From assembly GCA_014695175.1 (NCBI GenBank), contig JACJNV010000073.1:1-59252 (forward strand): a stretch of 59,252 nt of DNA, given 5' to 3'. The notes beneath the pieces are model-generated. The model saw nothing but the letters and a program-made list of their open reading frames with translations, did no database searches and was not told the origin of the DNA. The DNA comes from Microcoleus sp. FACHB-DQ6. Lineage in GTDB: Bacteria > Cyanobacteriota > Cyanobacteriia > Cyanobacteriales > Microcoleaceae. The translations under genes were made by a program, and so were the position numbers. This document shows positions 17,426-26,811 of the stretch, piece by piece (the first letter of the stretch is position 1; every line of letters begins with the position of its first letter).

Positions 17426-18038
17426 GCGATCGCAGCTAACTCCAATCTAATCGGCACTGACGGCGACGACAGCCTCTCCGGCGACAGCGGCAGCGATACA
17501 ATGGCCGGCAAACGCGGCAATGATACTCTCAGCGGTTTGGGCGGCAATGACTTGATACACGGCAATCAAGGCAATGATTCCCTCGGCGGTGGCGACGGCG
17601 ATGAAACTGTTTACGGCGGCAAAGAAAATCGATTATTTGTTCGGCAATAATGGGGAAGATATCCTATTTGGAAATCGCGGTCAAGATAGCTTGAGTGGAG
17701 GTGAAGGCAATGACAGTCTTTACGGCGGTCAAGCTAGCGATATTCTGCTGGGCGGTAACGGAGCCGATTTTCTCAGCGGTGACAACGGCGATGACAGTTT
17801 GATAGGAGGAAATGGGAGCGATCGATTCTTAATTTCAGCCAATTCTGGCAGCGATATCATTTTCGATTTTGAAGCCGACATCGACTTCCTCGCACTTGCC
17901 GAAAATTTAAGTTTCTCGCAACTCTCTATTATCCATAGCAACAATTTAACTTTAATTCGACTGACAGCAACTAACCAAATTCTAGTTACTCTCAATGGAG
18001 TATCAGCCCACCAAATTACCATCGCTGATTTTAGTTAA
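17426..18038 (+). pseudogene. RTX/haemolysin-type calcium-binding repeat protein, 5'-truncated and frameshifted
   Basis: RTX nonapeptide repeats (GGxGxDxLx) run through this stretch in two frames. Frame 1 is open from 17426 and reads GTDGDDSLSGDSGSD and GGNDLIHGNQGND up to 17629. After one extra base (C17630), the repeats continue in the next frame with DYLFGNNGEDILFG and SGGEGNDSLYGGQ to 18038. The tail (DRFLISANSGSDIIFDF, then LNGVSAHQITIADFS) is typical of type-I-secreted RTX proteins. The upstream frame closes at a TAA at 17423 with no start codon or N-terminal domain. I therefore read a relic with lost 5' end and a +1 insertion. The shorter ATG at 17574 could still make a 154-aa product. 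Confidence 0.7.
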
Positions 18039-18180
18039 AACTACTTGAGTTGCGATGTAACTCTCATTCAAGTATGGTGCGTCGCTATGAAAATTCTCGC
18101 TAATAGCAGTGAGCTCGTAGCAACGCACCCTACCAACGATTCAATATCGCGTTTGAGCGCTCGATCTAGCGCAATAAGTA

Positions 18181-18307
18181 ATATCATGTTCGGTCAATTG
18201 ACCGTGATTTCATAAGGGGCGGATTCGCTTTAATCTTCTGCACAAATCCGAAATTTTGTAAACCCTTCCATTGCCCTTATCTGATGGTCGATCGACCAAC
18301 ATGATAT
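18181..18307. repeat. MITE-like inverted-repeat element C
   Basis: This 127-bp stretch is bounded by atatcatgtt (18181-18190) and aacatgatat (18298-18307). Inside each end lies a short palindrome (ggtcaattgacc, ggtcgatcgacc), so the similarity between arms extends over about 22 bp. It sits in the 438-bp gap 18039-18476, which has no gene. Confidence 0.55.
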
Positions 18308-18311
18308 GACA

Positions 18312-18391
18312 GGATTTACGCACGAGGCTCAAGGATAGGGGCAACCACGGGGGGATTGCCCCTACAGGATATAGGGGTAATGCGTAAGTCC
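18312..18391. repeat. MITE-like inverted-repeat element D
   Basis: Ends ggatttacgca (18312-18322) and tgcgtaagtcc (18381-18391) pair with one mismatch. The interior has a second stem, ggggcaa/ttgcccc. It lies 4 bp from element C, making a tandem nest of small elements. Confidence 0.5.
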
Positions 18392-18476
18392 CCATAAGAT
18401 AGTGTTCGATCGAGTCCCGGTAACCACAACTGGCTTCGAGATACACTGGAGTCAATCAAAGCGCATATGTAATGCT

Positions 18477-19337
18477 ATGCACCAAACTAATCCCCCCCGT
18501 CCGCCTTCGGAAACCATGCCGACGATGTACGATTTGCCCCGTGAAGATCCCAACGATCCGGATCTGCCAGAGCAATTTCATCCGCGATCGCCGAAAGAAA
18601 CCATGCCTACAATGTACGATCTGCCTAGTGAACTAATAGGATAATCAGGATTGCCAGACGAATTTCATCGCATTCAAGCTAGTATTCTAAGGGAAACTTG
18701 TCAACCGCAAAATTGGCAGCCAGATGAGGTATTTATTGCCAGCGACCTCATTCTGTATTACGACCCCCGCCATCCCGGTTGGTACAAACGTCCTGATTGG
18801 TTTCTAGTTTTAGGTGTTTCCCGTTTTCAAGAACAGGAAAATTTACGCTTAAGCTATGTAGTTTGGCAAGAAGGAGTTAACCCATTTTTAATAGTTGAAT
18901 TCCTCTCTCCCGGAACAGAAGAAGAAGATTTGGTACAAACAGTTAGAAGAGTCGATCGACCTCCCACAAAGTGGGAAGTATACGAGCGAATTTTAAGAAT
19001 TCCCTACTACGTTATCTACGATCGCTATCAAAACCAATTACGTGTTTTTCGTTTGAATGGCACTCGTTACGAAGCTTTATCTCTGCCAGATGGACGTTTG
19101 TGGCTGGAAGAAATGCAATTGGGATTGGGATTGTGGCAAGGTAGCTATCAGGCAACAGTCGGTTTGTGGCTGCGTTGGTACGATGAGACTGGTTGGATAC
19201 CGACGCCAGCAGAACGTGCCGAGGAGGAACGTCTTCGCGCCGAGGAAATGGAAAGAGCTCTAGCTGAGGAACGTCAACGGGTTCAGCAATTGTTGGAACA
19301 GTTGCGATCGCTCGGAGTCAATCCAGATGTTGAGTAA
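18477..19337 (+). pseudogene. Uma2 family endonuclease (DUF820) with in-frame stop
   Basis: One continuous frame from ATG 18477 to 19337 encodes a Uma2-type protein but is cut by TAA at 18642-18644. Before the stop is MPTMYDLPSELIG; after it the same frame continues SGLPDEFHRIQASILRET. Intact relatives read straight across (MYDLPSEDPEEPGLPDEFH-like), so the stop replaces a conserved codon. Downstream are the family hallmarks WYKRPDWFLVLGV, LSYVVWQEGVNPFLIVEFLSPGTE and the PD-(D/E)xK-like core, then a charged coiled-coil tail (AERAEEERLRAEEMERAL). The MPTMYDLP motif occurs twice, an internal duplication in the leader. Reinitiation at TTG 18651 could still give a 228-aa product. Confidence 0.7.
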
Positions 19338-19382
19338 ATTCCGATCGGAAAGAGGGTTTGCAAATTCAGCAACGCATTTTTC

Positions 19383-21002
19383 TCAAAACTTGCAAACTTC
19401 TAACCCACTGACTGGACAACTTTGCCGCGCGATCGCATTATCTGCCACATAAAGCGAACTCAGATTTTTCAGTCCTGCTAGAGGACTGAAATCTGCAACT
19501 GGATTGAAGCGGAGATTAAGCCATCCCAAATTTATCAGTTTTGCCAAAGGGCGAACATCTTTGACTTGATTGCCTTCAAGATTGAGCCCAGTGAGGTTTG
19601 TCAGTCCCGCTAGCGGACTAACATCTTCAATTTGCTTGCCTTTAAGGTCAAGAGACTTCAGATTTATCAGCCTCGCCAGAGGGCCGACATCTTTGATTTG
19701 GTTGCCTTCAAGGTTAAGGTAAGTCAGGTTTGTCAGTCCCGCTAGAGGACTAACATCTTGGATTTGATTGTTGTCGAGGTCAAGAGAACTCAGCTTTTTT
19801 AAGCCTGCTAAAGAGCTAACATCTTTGATTTGGTTATTCTCAAGGTTAAGCGAACTTACGTTTTTTAGTCCTACCAGAGATTTGACATCTATTTGATTAC
19901 CTTCAAGGTTAAGTTGCTCCAAATTTTTTATTTCTGCTAAAAAGCTGACATCTTTGATTTGGTTGTATTCTAGATATAGCTGCTTGAGCTTTGTCATTCC
20001 TGCTAAAGAACTAACATCTTTAATTTGGTTATCTTGCAGATAAAGCCGAGTCAAATTTGCCAGTTTTGCCAGAGCGCTGATATCTTCTACTTGGTTGAAG
20101 CGAAGATTAAGCCAATACAAATTAGTCAATCCTGCCAGAGGGCTGACATCTTTGATTTGGTTGAGAGTGAGCATAAGCTCCTTCAGGTTTTTCAGTCCTG
20201 CTAGAGGGCTGATATCTTTGATTTGGTTGTTGTCGAGGTTAAGCTTATTCAGGTTGTTTAGTCCTGCTAGACCGCTGATATCTTTGAGTTGATTACTTTC
20301 AAGGTCAAGCCTCTTCAGGTTTGTCAGTCCTGCTAGAGGGCTGATATCTGCGATTTTGTTGGCAATCAGAGCGAGCCGAGTTAGGTTTGTTAGCCTCGCC
20401 AAAGCTCTAACATCTGCAATCTGGTTTTTGTCAAGATCTATCCCAGTTAATTTTGTCATTCCTGCTAGGGGGCTGACATCAGTAATTTTGTTATTGTAGA
20501 GGGCAAGCCAAGTTAGATTTGTGAGTCCTGCTAGAGGGTTAACATCAGCAATTTTGTTGTTGCCAAGGGAAAGTGACTCCAGGTTTTTTAGTCCTGCTAG
20601 AGGGCTGAGATCGGCAATTTGGTTGCCGCCGACAGAAAGTTCCTTAAGGTTTTTTAATCTTGCCAAAGGGCTGACATCTATAATTCGGTTGCTGTGGAGG
20701 TAAAGCTCTTCCAGGTGTATCAATTCTGATAAGGGACTCAGGTCACTGATCCCTTCCTGGTGGAGGTAAAGTTTAGTGACACTTAACAGGTTCTTGGCAG
20801 CGAGTTCGCAATCATTTGTACCTGCTTTTGCTAACAGCACCTCTACAGTGATTCTCGCCTCGGCTGACAAACTGGCTTGCTTTTGACACCACTCTTTGAA
20901 CGAGCTTCCCCGATCGAGTTCGGCGGCTTGAGCGATTCCCCATCCCCAGCCACTGAACGCCCACATATTTATTATCAGAGCAACTGTGCTAATCGATTTC
21001 AT
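19383..21002 (-). CDS. Secreted leucine-rich repeat protein (internalin-like)
   Basis: A 539-residue protein with an N-terminal signal peptide (MKSISTVALIINMWAFSGW, cleavage near AQAAE). It then has about 20 tandem 22-residue LRRs with the SDS22/internalin consensus (LTxLxxLxLxxNxIxDVSPLAGL). The C-terminus has a short cap with CPVSGLEVC. LRR solenoids of this type bind protein partners outside the cytoplasm; nothing here shows which. A repeat near residue 400 is shortened by one residue (NQIDVKSLVGL). The start ATG overlaps the stop of a small upstream ORF by the ATGA arrangement. Confidence 0.85.
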   Translation of the reverse strand: MKSISTVALIINMWAFSGWGWGIAQAAELDRGSSFKEWCQKQASLSAEARITVEVLLAKAGTNDCELAAKNLLSVTKLYLHQEGISDLSPLSELIHLEELYLHSNRIIDVSPLARLKNLKELSVGGNQIADLSPLAGLKNLESLSLGNNKIADVNPLAGLTNLTWLALYNNKITDVSPLAGMTKLTGIDLDKNQIADVRALARLTNLTRLALIANKIADISPLAGLTNLKRLDLESNQLKDISGLAGLNNLNKLNLDNNQIKDISPLAGLKNLKELMLTLNQIKDVSPLAGLTNLYWLNLRFNQVEDISALAKLANLTRLYLQDNQIKDVSSLAGMTKLKQLYLEYNQIKDVSFLAEIKNLEQLNLEGNQIDVKSLVGLKNVSSLNLENNQIKDVSSLAGLKKLSSLDLDNNQIQDVSPLAGLTNLTYLNLEGNQIKDVGPLARLINLKSLDLKGKQIEDVSPLAGLTNLTGLNLEGNQVKDVRPLAKLINLGWLNLRFNPVADFSPLAGLKNLSSLYVADNAIARQSCPVSGLEVCKF

Positions 21003-21202
21003 AGTAGATCAACTCCGCATAAGATTAAGTAGGGTGTGACACGGCTAAAAATGACGGCTCTCCTGGCTATCCGGTGATTGATATAGCTTATGTGTCTTAG
21101 GGTAAGGATTTCAGCGATTTCATCACTAAAGTTTTGTAATTTTCGATACACTTCCCACCACAAATCCAAGAGAGCCAAAATGACTAAAATCAATGGTAAC
21201 AT
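20999..21202 (-). CDS. Possible small hydrophobic protein upstream of the LRR gene
   Basis: From ATG 21202 a 67-codon frame encodes MLPLILVILALLDLWWEVYRK, then a charged middle, and ends YLILCGVDLL. Its TGA overlaps the LRR gene's ATG (ATGA), a layout typical of translational coupling. No family is recognised. It could be chance, so confidence is low. The rest of the 402-bp gap 21003-21404 holds a gtgcgt/acgcac hairpin near 21240 and a direct repeat agatagtg(c/t)atatcctca at 21305-21340. Confidence 0.25.
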   Translation of the reverse strand: MLPLILVILALLDLWWEVYRKLQNFSDEIAEILTLRHISYINHRIARRAVIFSRVTPYLILCGVDLL

Positions 21203-21404
21203 TGGAGAATTGCCGTCACGCACCGTCCGGGTTAAATGGTGCGTTACGCTGTCGCTAACGCACCCTACGTATTTCAGATATCGCCTTCAGTATAGTTAAA
21301 TAAAGATAGTGCATATCCTCAAAGATAGTGTATATCCTCACTATCGAGGAGAAATATGTCACATTGACAGCAATCTGTACTTTCTGTCGATCGAGGATTG
21401 AACC

Positions 21405-24245
21405 ATGCGTCTACATTTAGTCAGCCTCAGCTTTGCCACTCTGCTGCTTTCGCTAACCTCTCCGTTGTTACCATCTACTTTGAGTCTCTCGCCTTTAGTC
21501 GCGCAGGCGCAAACAAATCAAGATCGGAAAGCTATAGGCGATCGCCTGTTCAGAGAAGGTAAATATCTGCTGTATGCAAGGCACAGCTATGCAGCAGCTA
21601 TCAGGAAATTCCACGAAGCCTTATCGATTTATCAAGAAATAGGCGACAAAGCAAGCATTGGATCAACTCTCTACTACATTGGAGAGGCTCACTACGACAA
21701 GGAAGAATATCAGCAAGCCTTGGATTACTTCCAGCAAGCTTTGCCTATTCTACGGGAGGTAGGCAATGGCGATCGGGAATTAGTAAACCTCAACCTGATG
21801 GGGAGAATTTACGCCGATCAAGGTCGTCAACTGGCCAAGCAAAGTCAATATCGAGAAGCTTTAGAGAAATTTCAGCAACTCCTGGTTATTCAGAGAAAAC
21901 TTGGTCAGAAGGAAGCGGAAGGGTTAACTCTCAACCTAATTGGGATAGCTTACACTAACCTGGGAGAGTATGAATTAGCCTTGAATTTTTATCAGCAAGC
22001 CTTAGCTATTCCTCCACCCTATTTCGCGCAAGATAGGCTGTCAAAGCTGTTTAACGCGGGGAGGCTTTACGAGGCGCTAGGACAGTACGAACTGGCTTTG
22101 AAGTTGTATCAGGAATCCTTAGAAATCTCCAGAGAACGTGTACTACTTGTATTTGACAGCAGGGGCGCGATTGGCAGCATTGGGGGTGAAGTCAGAAATC
22201 TCAACGCGATCGCGAGCAATCACTCCAGACTAGGAAATTACGAAGTAGCCTTGAAGTTCTATCAGGAAGCCTTAGCAGTCCTCAAAACAATTGATGACAA
22301 AACAGACAAAAAAAATCTGGAAGGAGTAACGCTCCACAATATTGGGATTGTTTACCTCGAACAAGGAAAGTATGAATTAGCCTTGAAGTTTTTGCAGGAA
22401 GCTTTAACCATTATCAAACCACTTGGCTACAATAAGTCGGAAGGGGTAATGCTCAGTAATATTGGCAAAGTATACTTTGAGCAAGGAAAGTATGAATTAG
22501 CCTGGGATTTTTATCAGCAAGCCTTGGTAATTCTCCAGGAATTTGGCCACAAGGCGGATGAAGGAAACGCTCTCAAAAATATCGGATACCTGCTAGAGAA
22601 ACAGAATCAGCCCGAATTAGCGATTGTATTCTTCAAGCAATCAGTAAACGCCAGAGAAGTGATTCGCAAGAATATCAAGGGACTTCCTCAAGAATTCCAG
22701 CAATCCTACACAGAAACCATTGCTAAAGATTATCGCCACTTAGCCGATCTCCTCCTGAAACAAGACCGAGTTCTCGAAGCCCAACAAGTGATAGATTTAC
22801 TCAAAATTCAAGAACTGGAAGATTATCTCAGCAATGTGCGCGGCAACGAACAAACTGCTCAAGGAATTCCCAATACTCCCTCAGAACAGCAAATTCAACA
22901 AGGCTACGAAGCCCTTTTAAATAAAGCAATTCAACTCGGTAAAGAACTCGTCAACATCGAAAATATTCCACCTGCTAACAGAACCCCCGCCCAGCAACAG
23001 CGTATTCTAGAGTTGAGAAAAAACCAGCAAGAAATTTCTCAACAGTTTCAAGAATTCCTCAAAAGTCCAACCGTAACTGCACTGGTGACGCAACTGAGGC
23101 AAGTCACGGGTGGAGAAACTCTCAATCTTGCCAATTTCAATAGTTTACGAGACAACCTTCAAAAGCTGCAACAAAACGCTGTCATTCTCTATCCCTTGGT
23201 TCTAGATGAGCGATTGGAACTGATTTTAGTTACCCCTTATTCTCCTCCGATTCGCCGCACTGTGGCTGTGAAACGGGAAGAACTTAATAGTGCTATTGCT
23301 GATTTTCGTCGTAATATAACAAATCGGAATGGCAATATTGGCGATGCTGAAGTTGCGGGTCAAAAGCTTTACCAATTGTTGATTAAACCGATTGAAAAAG
23401 ACTTAGCACAAGCCGATGCTAAAACTATTATCTACGCGCCTGATGGACAGTTGCGCTATATTCCGCTTGCTGCCTTACATGATGGCAAACAATGGTTAGT
23501 GCAGCGCTTCCGCATTAACAATATTACTGCTGCCAGTCTGACTGATTTTAATACAAAACCTCAAAATAATTTGCATATTCTAGCGGCTGCTTTTACCCAA
23601 GGCAGTTATAAATTCAGAGTTGGTACGAGAGATTTCACAATGTCGGGACTGCCGTTTGCGGGTCGAGAAGTGGAAAATTTAGCGACGACAATTCCGGGTA
23701 CAACGAAACTATTGGACAACCAATTTAACCGCGATACTGTGTTGTTGATGAATGATTATTCAATTGTTCATCTTGCGACTCACGCGGCTTTTTTAGTTGG
23801 TGAACCGGAAGATTCTTTTATTATGTTCGGTAATGGCGATCGCGCGACGCTACGAGAGATCAAAACCTGGTCGTTACCCAAGGTGGATTTAATCGTCCTG
23901 AGTGCCTGCCAAACGGCTGTAGGCGGCAGATTAGGTAACGGTGAGGAGATTTTGGGGTTTGGCTATCAGGTGCAGCGTACAGGCGCTAGGGCAGCGATCT
24001 CTACGTTGTGGTTCGTAGACGATGGTGGCACGCAAGCCTTGATGGATGCCTTCTATGCCGCCTTGAAGCAAGAGAATATGACCAAAGCCGAAGCCTTACG
24101 CCAAGCGCAAATTGCCTTGATTACAGGCAACTCTGTAGCATCAGGACAACAACCCATTAGCAGCAGCGCGCCGTCACAACTGAGTAACAGCCTGAGCCAC
24201 CCCTTCTACTGGGCACCTTTTATTCTGATTGGCAATGGTTTGTGA
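21405..24245 (+). CDS. TPR-CHAT protein (HetF-associated type)
   Basis: A 946-residue protein. After a signal peptide (residues 1-36, ending VAQAQ) come about ten tetratricopeptide repeats (about 40-430, for example YELALKFYQEALAVL). A helical linker follows, and then a C-terminal CHAT caspase-like protease domain (about 680-946). The expected Cys-His dyad is H793 (HLATHA) and C835 (LSACQT). The usual H-G after the histidine is H-A here, a mild departure. Such proteins are abundant in filamentous cyanobacteria and are presumed periplasmic or membrane-linked proteases gated by the TPR part. It follows the divergent LRR gene by 402 bp and is transcribed alone. Confidence 0.9.
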   Translation: MRLHLVSLSFATLLLSLTSPLLPSTLSLSPLVAQAQTNQDRKAIGDRLFREGKYLLYARHSYAAAIRKFHEALSIYQEIGDKASIGSTLYYIGEAHYDKEEYQQALDYFQQALPILREVGNGDRELVNLNLMGRIYADQGRQLAKQSQYREALEKFQQLLVIQRKLGQKEAEGLTLNLIGIAYTNLGEYELALNFYQQALAIPPPYFAQDRLSKLFNAGRLYEALGQYELALKLYQESLEISRERVLLVFDSRGAIGSIGGEVRNLNAIASNHSRLGNYEVALKFYQEALAVLKTIDDKTDKKNLEGVTLHNIGIVYLEQGKYELALKFLQEALTIIKPLGYNKSEGVMLSNIGKVYFEQGKYELAWDFYQQALVILQEFGHKADEGNALKNIGYLLEKQNQPELAIVFFKQSVNAREVIRKNIKGLPQEFQQSYTETIAKDYRHLADLLLKQDRVLEAQQVIDLLKIQELEDYLSNVRGNEQTAQGIPNTPSEQQIQQGYEALLNKAIQLGKELVNIENIPPANRTPAQQQRILELRKNQQEISQQFQEFLKSPTVTALVTQLRQVTGGETLNLANFNSLRDNLQKLQQNAVILYPLVLDERLELILVTPYSPPIRRTVAVKREELNSAIADFRRNITNRNGNIGDAEVAGQKLYQLLIKPIEKDLAQADAKTIIYAPDGQLRYIPLAALHDGKQWLVQRFRINNITAASLTDFNTKPQNNLHILAAAFTQGSYKFRVGTRDFTMSGLPFAGREVENLATTIPGTTKLLDNQFNRDTVLLMNDYSIVHLATHAAFLVGEPEDSFIMFGNGDRATLREIKTWSLPKVDLIVLSACQTAVGGRLGNGEEILGFGYQVQRTGARAAISTLWFVDDGGTQALMDAFYAALKQENMTKAEALRQAQIALITGNSVASGQQPISSSAPSQLSNSLSHPFYWAPFILIGNGL

Positions 24246-24689
24246 ATCGATCGACCCAAAAGGTAAAGTTTTACGATCGAGATGAAATTTGGCCTCTCCC
24301 CGCAAATCTGTTTCCGGCTCGGACTGCTTTCTGTAGCTTAGCCCTCCTCCCATACCAGCTTGGGCGGATGTTGAGATTCCGAAAAAAGCCTTTTAAGTCT
24401 CCACAAACCGATCGGGCGCGTGAAAATTGCACGGCAATTATGTTACATTTTTTATCACAGTCTGGAATTCGATCGGGCAACGCCAGCGAGTAGGGACAAG
24501 CCACCGCTTAGTTTCCCAGGGCTTGCAGGCGATCGCACAATAGAGTTCCTTTCGTCAGCTCCAAATTTAAAAAATAGCCTCAGGCATTTGCTAGTAAAAG
24601 CAAGCTGCTCGGCGCGGGGCGACCAAAAACCTTGTGGCTGCTGCCCTGAACCTCAACCACAGCAATATTCTTTTAGGAATTCTGGCTCC
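24246..24689. other. Gene-free leader region of petB
   Basis: The 444 bp between the TPR-CHAT gene and petB hold no supportable gene. A frame in phase with petB is open across much of it, but the encoded residues do not resemble any cytochrome b6 N-terminus, which begins at [10 protein letters not shown]. The region probably carries the petBD promoter and a long 5' leader; I see no clear riboswitch or terminator. Confidence 0.5.
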
Positions 24690-25358
24690 ATGTTTTCTAA
24701 ACAAATCACCGACTCAAAAACCTACCAGTGGTTTGAGGAACGCCTGGAAATTCAGGCGCTCGCCGATGACATCACTACAAAGTATGTACCCCCGCACGTC
24801 AATATTTTCTACTGCTTGGGCGGAATTACTTTAGTTTGCTTTCTGATCCAGTTTGCCACCGGCTTCGCCATGACTTTCTATTACCGTCCCACGGTAGCAG
24901 AAGCTTTTTCTTCAGTGCAATACCTGATGACTGAAGTCAACTTCGGCTGGCTGATCCGCTCCATCCACCGCTGGTCTGCAAGCATGATGGTGCTGATGAT
25001 GATTTTGCACATCTTCCGGGTTTATCTGACAGGCGGCTTCAAAAAGCCCCGCGAATTAACCTGGGTGACAGGAGTAATCTTGGCAGTCATCACTGTTTCT
25101 TTCGGCGTAACCGGCTATTCGCTGCCTTGGGATCAAATCGGTTACTGGGCAGTTAAAATCGTTTCCGGCGTCCCCGAAGCTATCCCGTTTGTCGGTTCTT
25201 TGATGGTTGAACTGCTGCGCGGCGGTGTCAGCGTCGGTCAAGGCACTTTGACCCGTTACTACAGCTTGCACACTTTTGTGTTGCCTTGGCTGATTGTAGT
25301 CTTCATGCTGGCTCACTTCTTGATGATTCGCAAGCAAGGTATCTCTGGCCCGTTGTAA
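24690..25358 (+). CDS. petB: Cytochrome b6
   Basis: The core haem subunit of the cytochrome b6f complex, which passes electrons from plastoquinol to plastocyanin across the thylakoid membrane. The 222 residues from [10 protein letters not shown] to KQGISGPL match the family exactly. There are four membrane helices and two pairs of haem-ligating histidines (in [19 protein letters not shown] and in [11 protein letters not shown]...LAHF). The start at 24690 is set by family length; the longer in-frame opening upstream is rejected. petD follows 184 bp downstream, the usual petB-petD order. Confidence 0.96.
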   Translation: MFSKQITDSKTYQWFEERLEIQALADDITTKYVPPHVNIFYCLGGITLVCFLIQFATGFAMTFYYRPTVAEAFSSVQYLMTEVNFGWLIRSIHRWSASMMVLMMILHIFRVYLTGGFKKPRELTWVTGVILAVITVSFGVTGYSLPWDQIGYWAVKIVSGVPEAIPFVGSLMVELLRGGVSVGQGTLTRYYSLHTFVLPWLIVVFMLAHFLMIRKQGISGPL

Positions 25359-25542
25359 ATTTGGAGTGGTGGGGGCGGTATTTTTTTTGCCCCCCCGCTG
25401 AATTGTGAGTTGAAAATTCAGAATTCATCGCTCATGATATTTATTTACGGCTAATACTTCCTGCGATCGCGCCGCTGATTCAAACTAACGAATACAGCGG
25501 AATGGCAGGCCCGGGTAAAACTAAAAGGAGAACACTGTTACT

Positions 25543-26025
25543 ATGTCTATTCTCAAAAAACCTGATTTGAGCGATCCCGCGCTCCGCGCTAAGCTCGCTA
25601 AGGGCATGGGTCATAACTATTATGGCGAACCAGCTTGGCCTAATGACTTGCTCTACGTTTTCCCTATAGTAATCATGGGAACGATTTCTCTGTGCGTGGG
25701 TTTGGCCGTACTAGACCCCGCTTTGGTTGGCGAACCTGCTAATCCTTTTGCTACTCCGCTGGAAATTCTGCCGGAATGGTATTTGTGGCCTGTGTTCCAA
25801 ATCCTGCGCGTTTTGCCTAACAAATTGTTGGGTATTGCTTGCATGGCGGGTGTTCCCCTTGGCTTGATTTTGGTTCCGTTCATCGAGAATGTTAACAAGT
25901 TCCAAAATCCGTTCCGCCGCCCTGTTGCTACTACTGTTTTCCTGTTGGGAACTGCTGTAACTCTGTGGTTGGGTATTGGTGCTATTTTCCCGATCGACAA
26001 ATCTTTCACTCTGGGTCTTTTCTAA
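25543..26025 (+). CDS. petD: Cytochrome b6f complex subunit IV
   Basis: The 160-residue partner of cytochrome b6 that completes the quinol-oxidising site. The start [21 protein letters not shown] and the [13 protein letters not shown] segment, with the PEWY motif at the Qo site, are diagnostic. Three membrane helices are visible. The ATG is preceded by AAAGGAGAAC. It lies 184 bp after petB and is likely cotranscribed. Confidence 0.96.
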   Translation: MSILKKPDLSDPALRAKLAKGMGHNYYGEPAWPNDLLYVFPIVIMGTISLCVGLAVLDPALVGEPANPFATPLEILPEWYLWPVFQILRVLPNKLLGIACMAGVPLGLILVPFIENVNKFQNPFRRPVATTVFLLGTAVTLWLGIGAIFPIDKSFTLGLF

Positions 26026-26109
26026 GATTTAAGTTTGGTTGATTTTGACGCCTGCGGATTTCCTGTAAAGTGCTTTTGTACTGGTGGGAAACTTTAGCGG
26101 GCGTCATTT

Positions 26110-26188
26110 GATTTTAGATTTTAGATTTTAGATTTTAGATTGAAGAATAGGGGATTGGGAATATCAATTGATTTTAGATTTTAGATTT
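26110..26188. repeat. Short tandem repeats downstream of petD
   Basis: GATTTTA is repeated about four times at 26110-26141 and again about twice at 26170-26188. A longer imperfect unit (tgaagaata(g/a)ggga(t/g)tgggaat) repeats at about 26142 and 26199. It forms part of the 786-bp gene-free gap 26026-26811. Confidence 0.6.
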
Positions 26189-26358
26189 GAGTTATATTGA
26201 AGAATAAGGGAGTGGGAATTTCACTTGATTGAAAAATTGAAGAAGTGGGGATTTTTATCTCTATTATTATTTAATAATACTCAGTAATTAATTCTCTGAA
26301 TTTATTAACTTAAATTCAGAAGCATACAGAAGCCTAAAATATTATATCTAAATATATA

Positions 26359-26464
26359 TATATAGCAATCTTAAATGAGTCGTAATTTTTTTACCCCACC
26401 CCAACCGTCCCCTTAGTAAGGGGAGGCAGTAAGAAATTCACAAATGATTTAGGATTGCTATATA
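26359..26464. repeat. MITE-like inverted-repeat element E
   Basis: A 106-bp element with ends tatatagcaatcttaaat (26359-26376) and atttaggattgctatata (26447-26464), pairing with one mismatch over 18 bp. Inside is a cccctta/taagggg hairpin. No coding capacity. The rest of the gap 26026-26811 shows only AT-rich sequence and the P450 leader. Confidence 0.65.
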
Positions 26465-26811
26465 AGCACAAAGAAAACCATAGTATTTTGTAGGGGCCAG
26501 TTCCTGTAAATATCTACGGTTAGGTGCGGCTCTCAGAGATTGGCGCTAATACTTTAGATGCAGAAAGTAGATCTACTTACCAGCAATCGTTAAAAATTCC
26601 ACTCAATCTCCGGGAAAAGGCTAGACTTGGGCGCAGACATATTCAGTAAAACTATATCTATATTGCCACTGCGTTTACAAATAAAGATGGCTATAGTTAT
26701 ACTTACTGATTTTGGCATTTAAGTGGGATTCAATACCCGCTCAATTGCCGCTCAATACCCTCTTGCTGCTAACTGCAAAGCGGGTTATGGCGAGGGATTC
26801 TCGGAGGAATT

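Noticed and set aside
18402-18476. Upstream start of the Uma2-like gene at 18402
   Set aside because: The added 25 residues are unlike the family; ATG 18477 precedes the recognisable leader.
24420-24689. N-terminal extension of cytochrome b6
   Set aside because: The frame is open but the residues match no cytochrome b6, and the conserved protein begins at [10 protein letters not shown] (24690).
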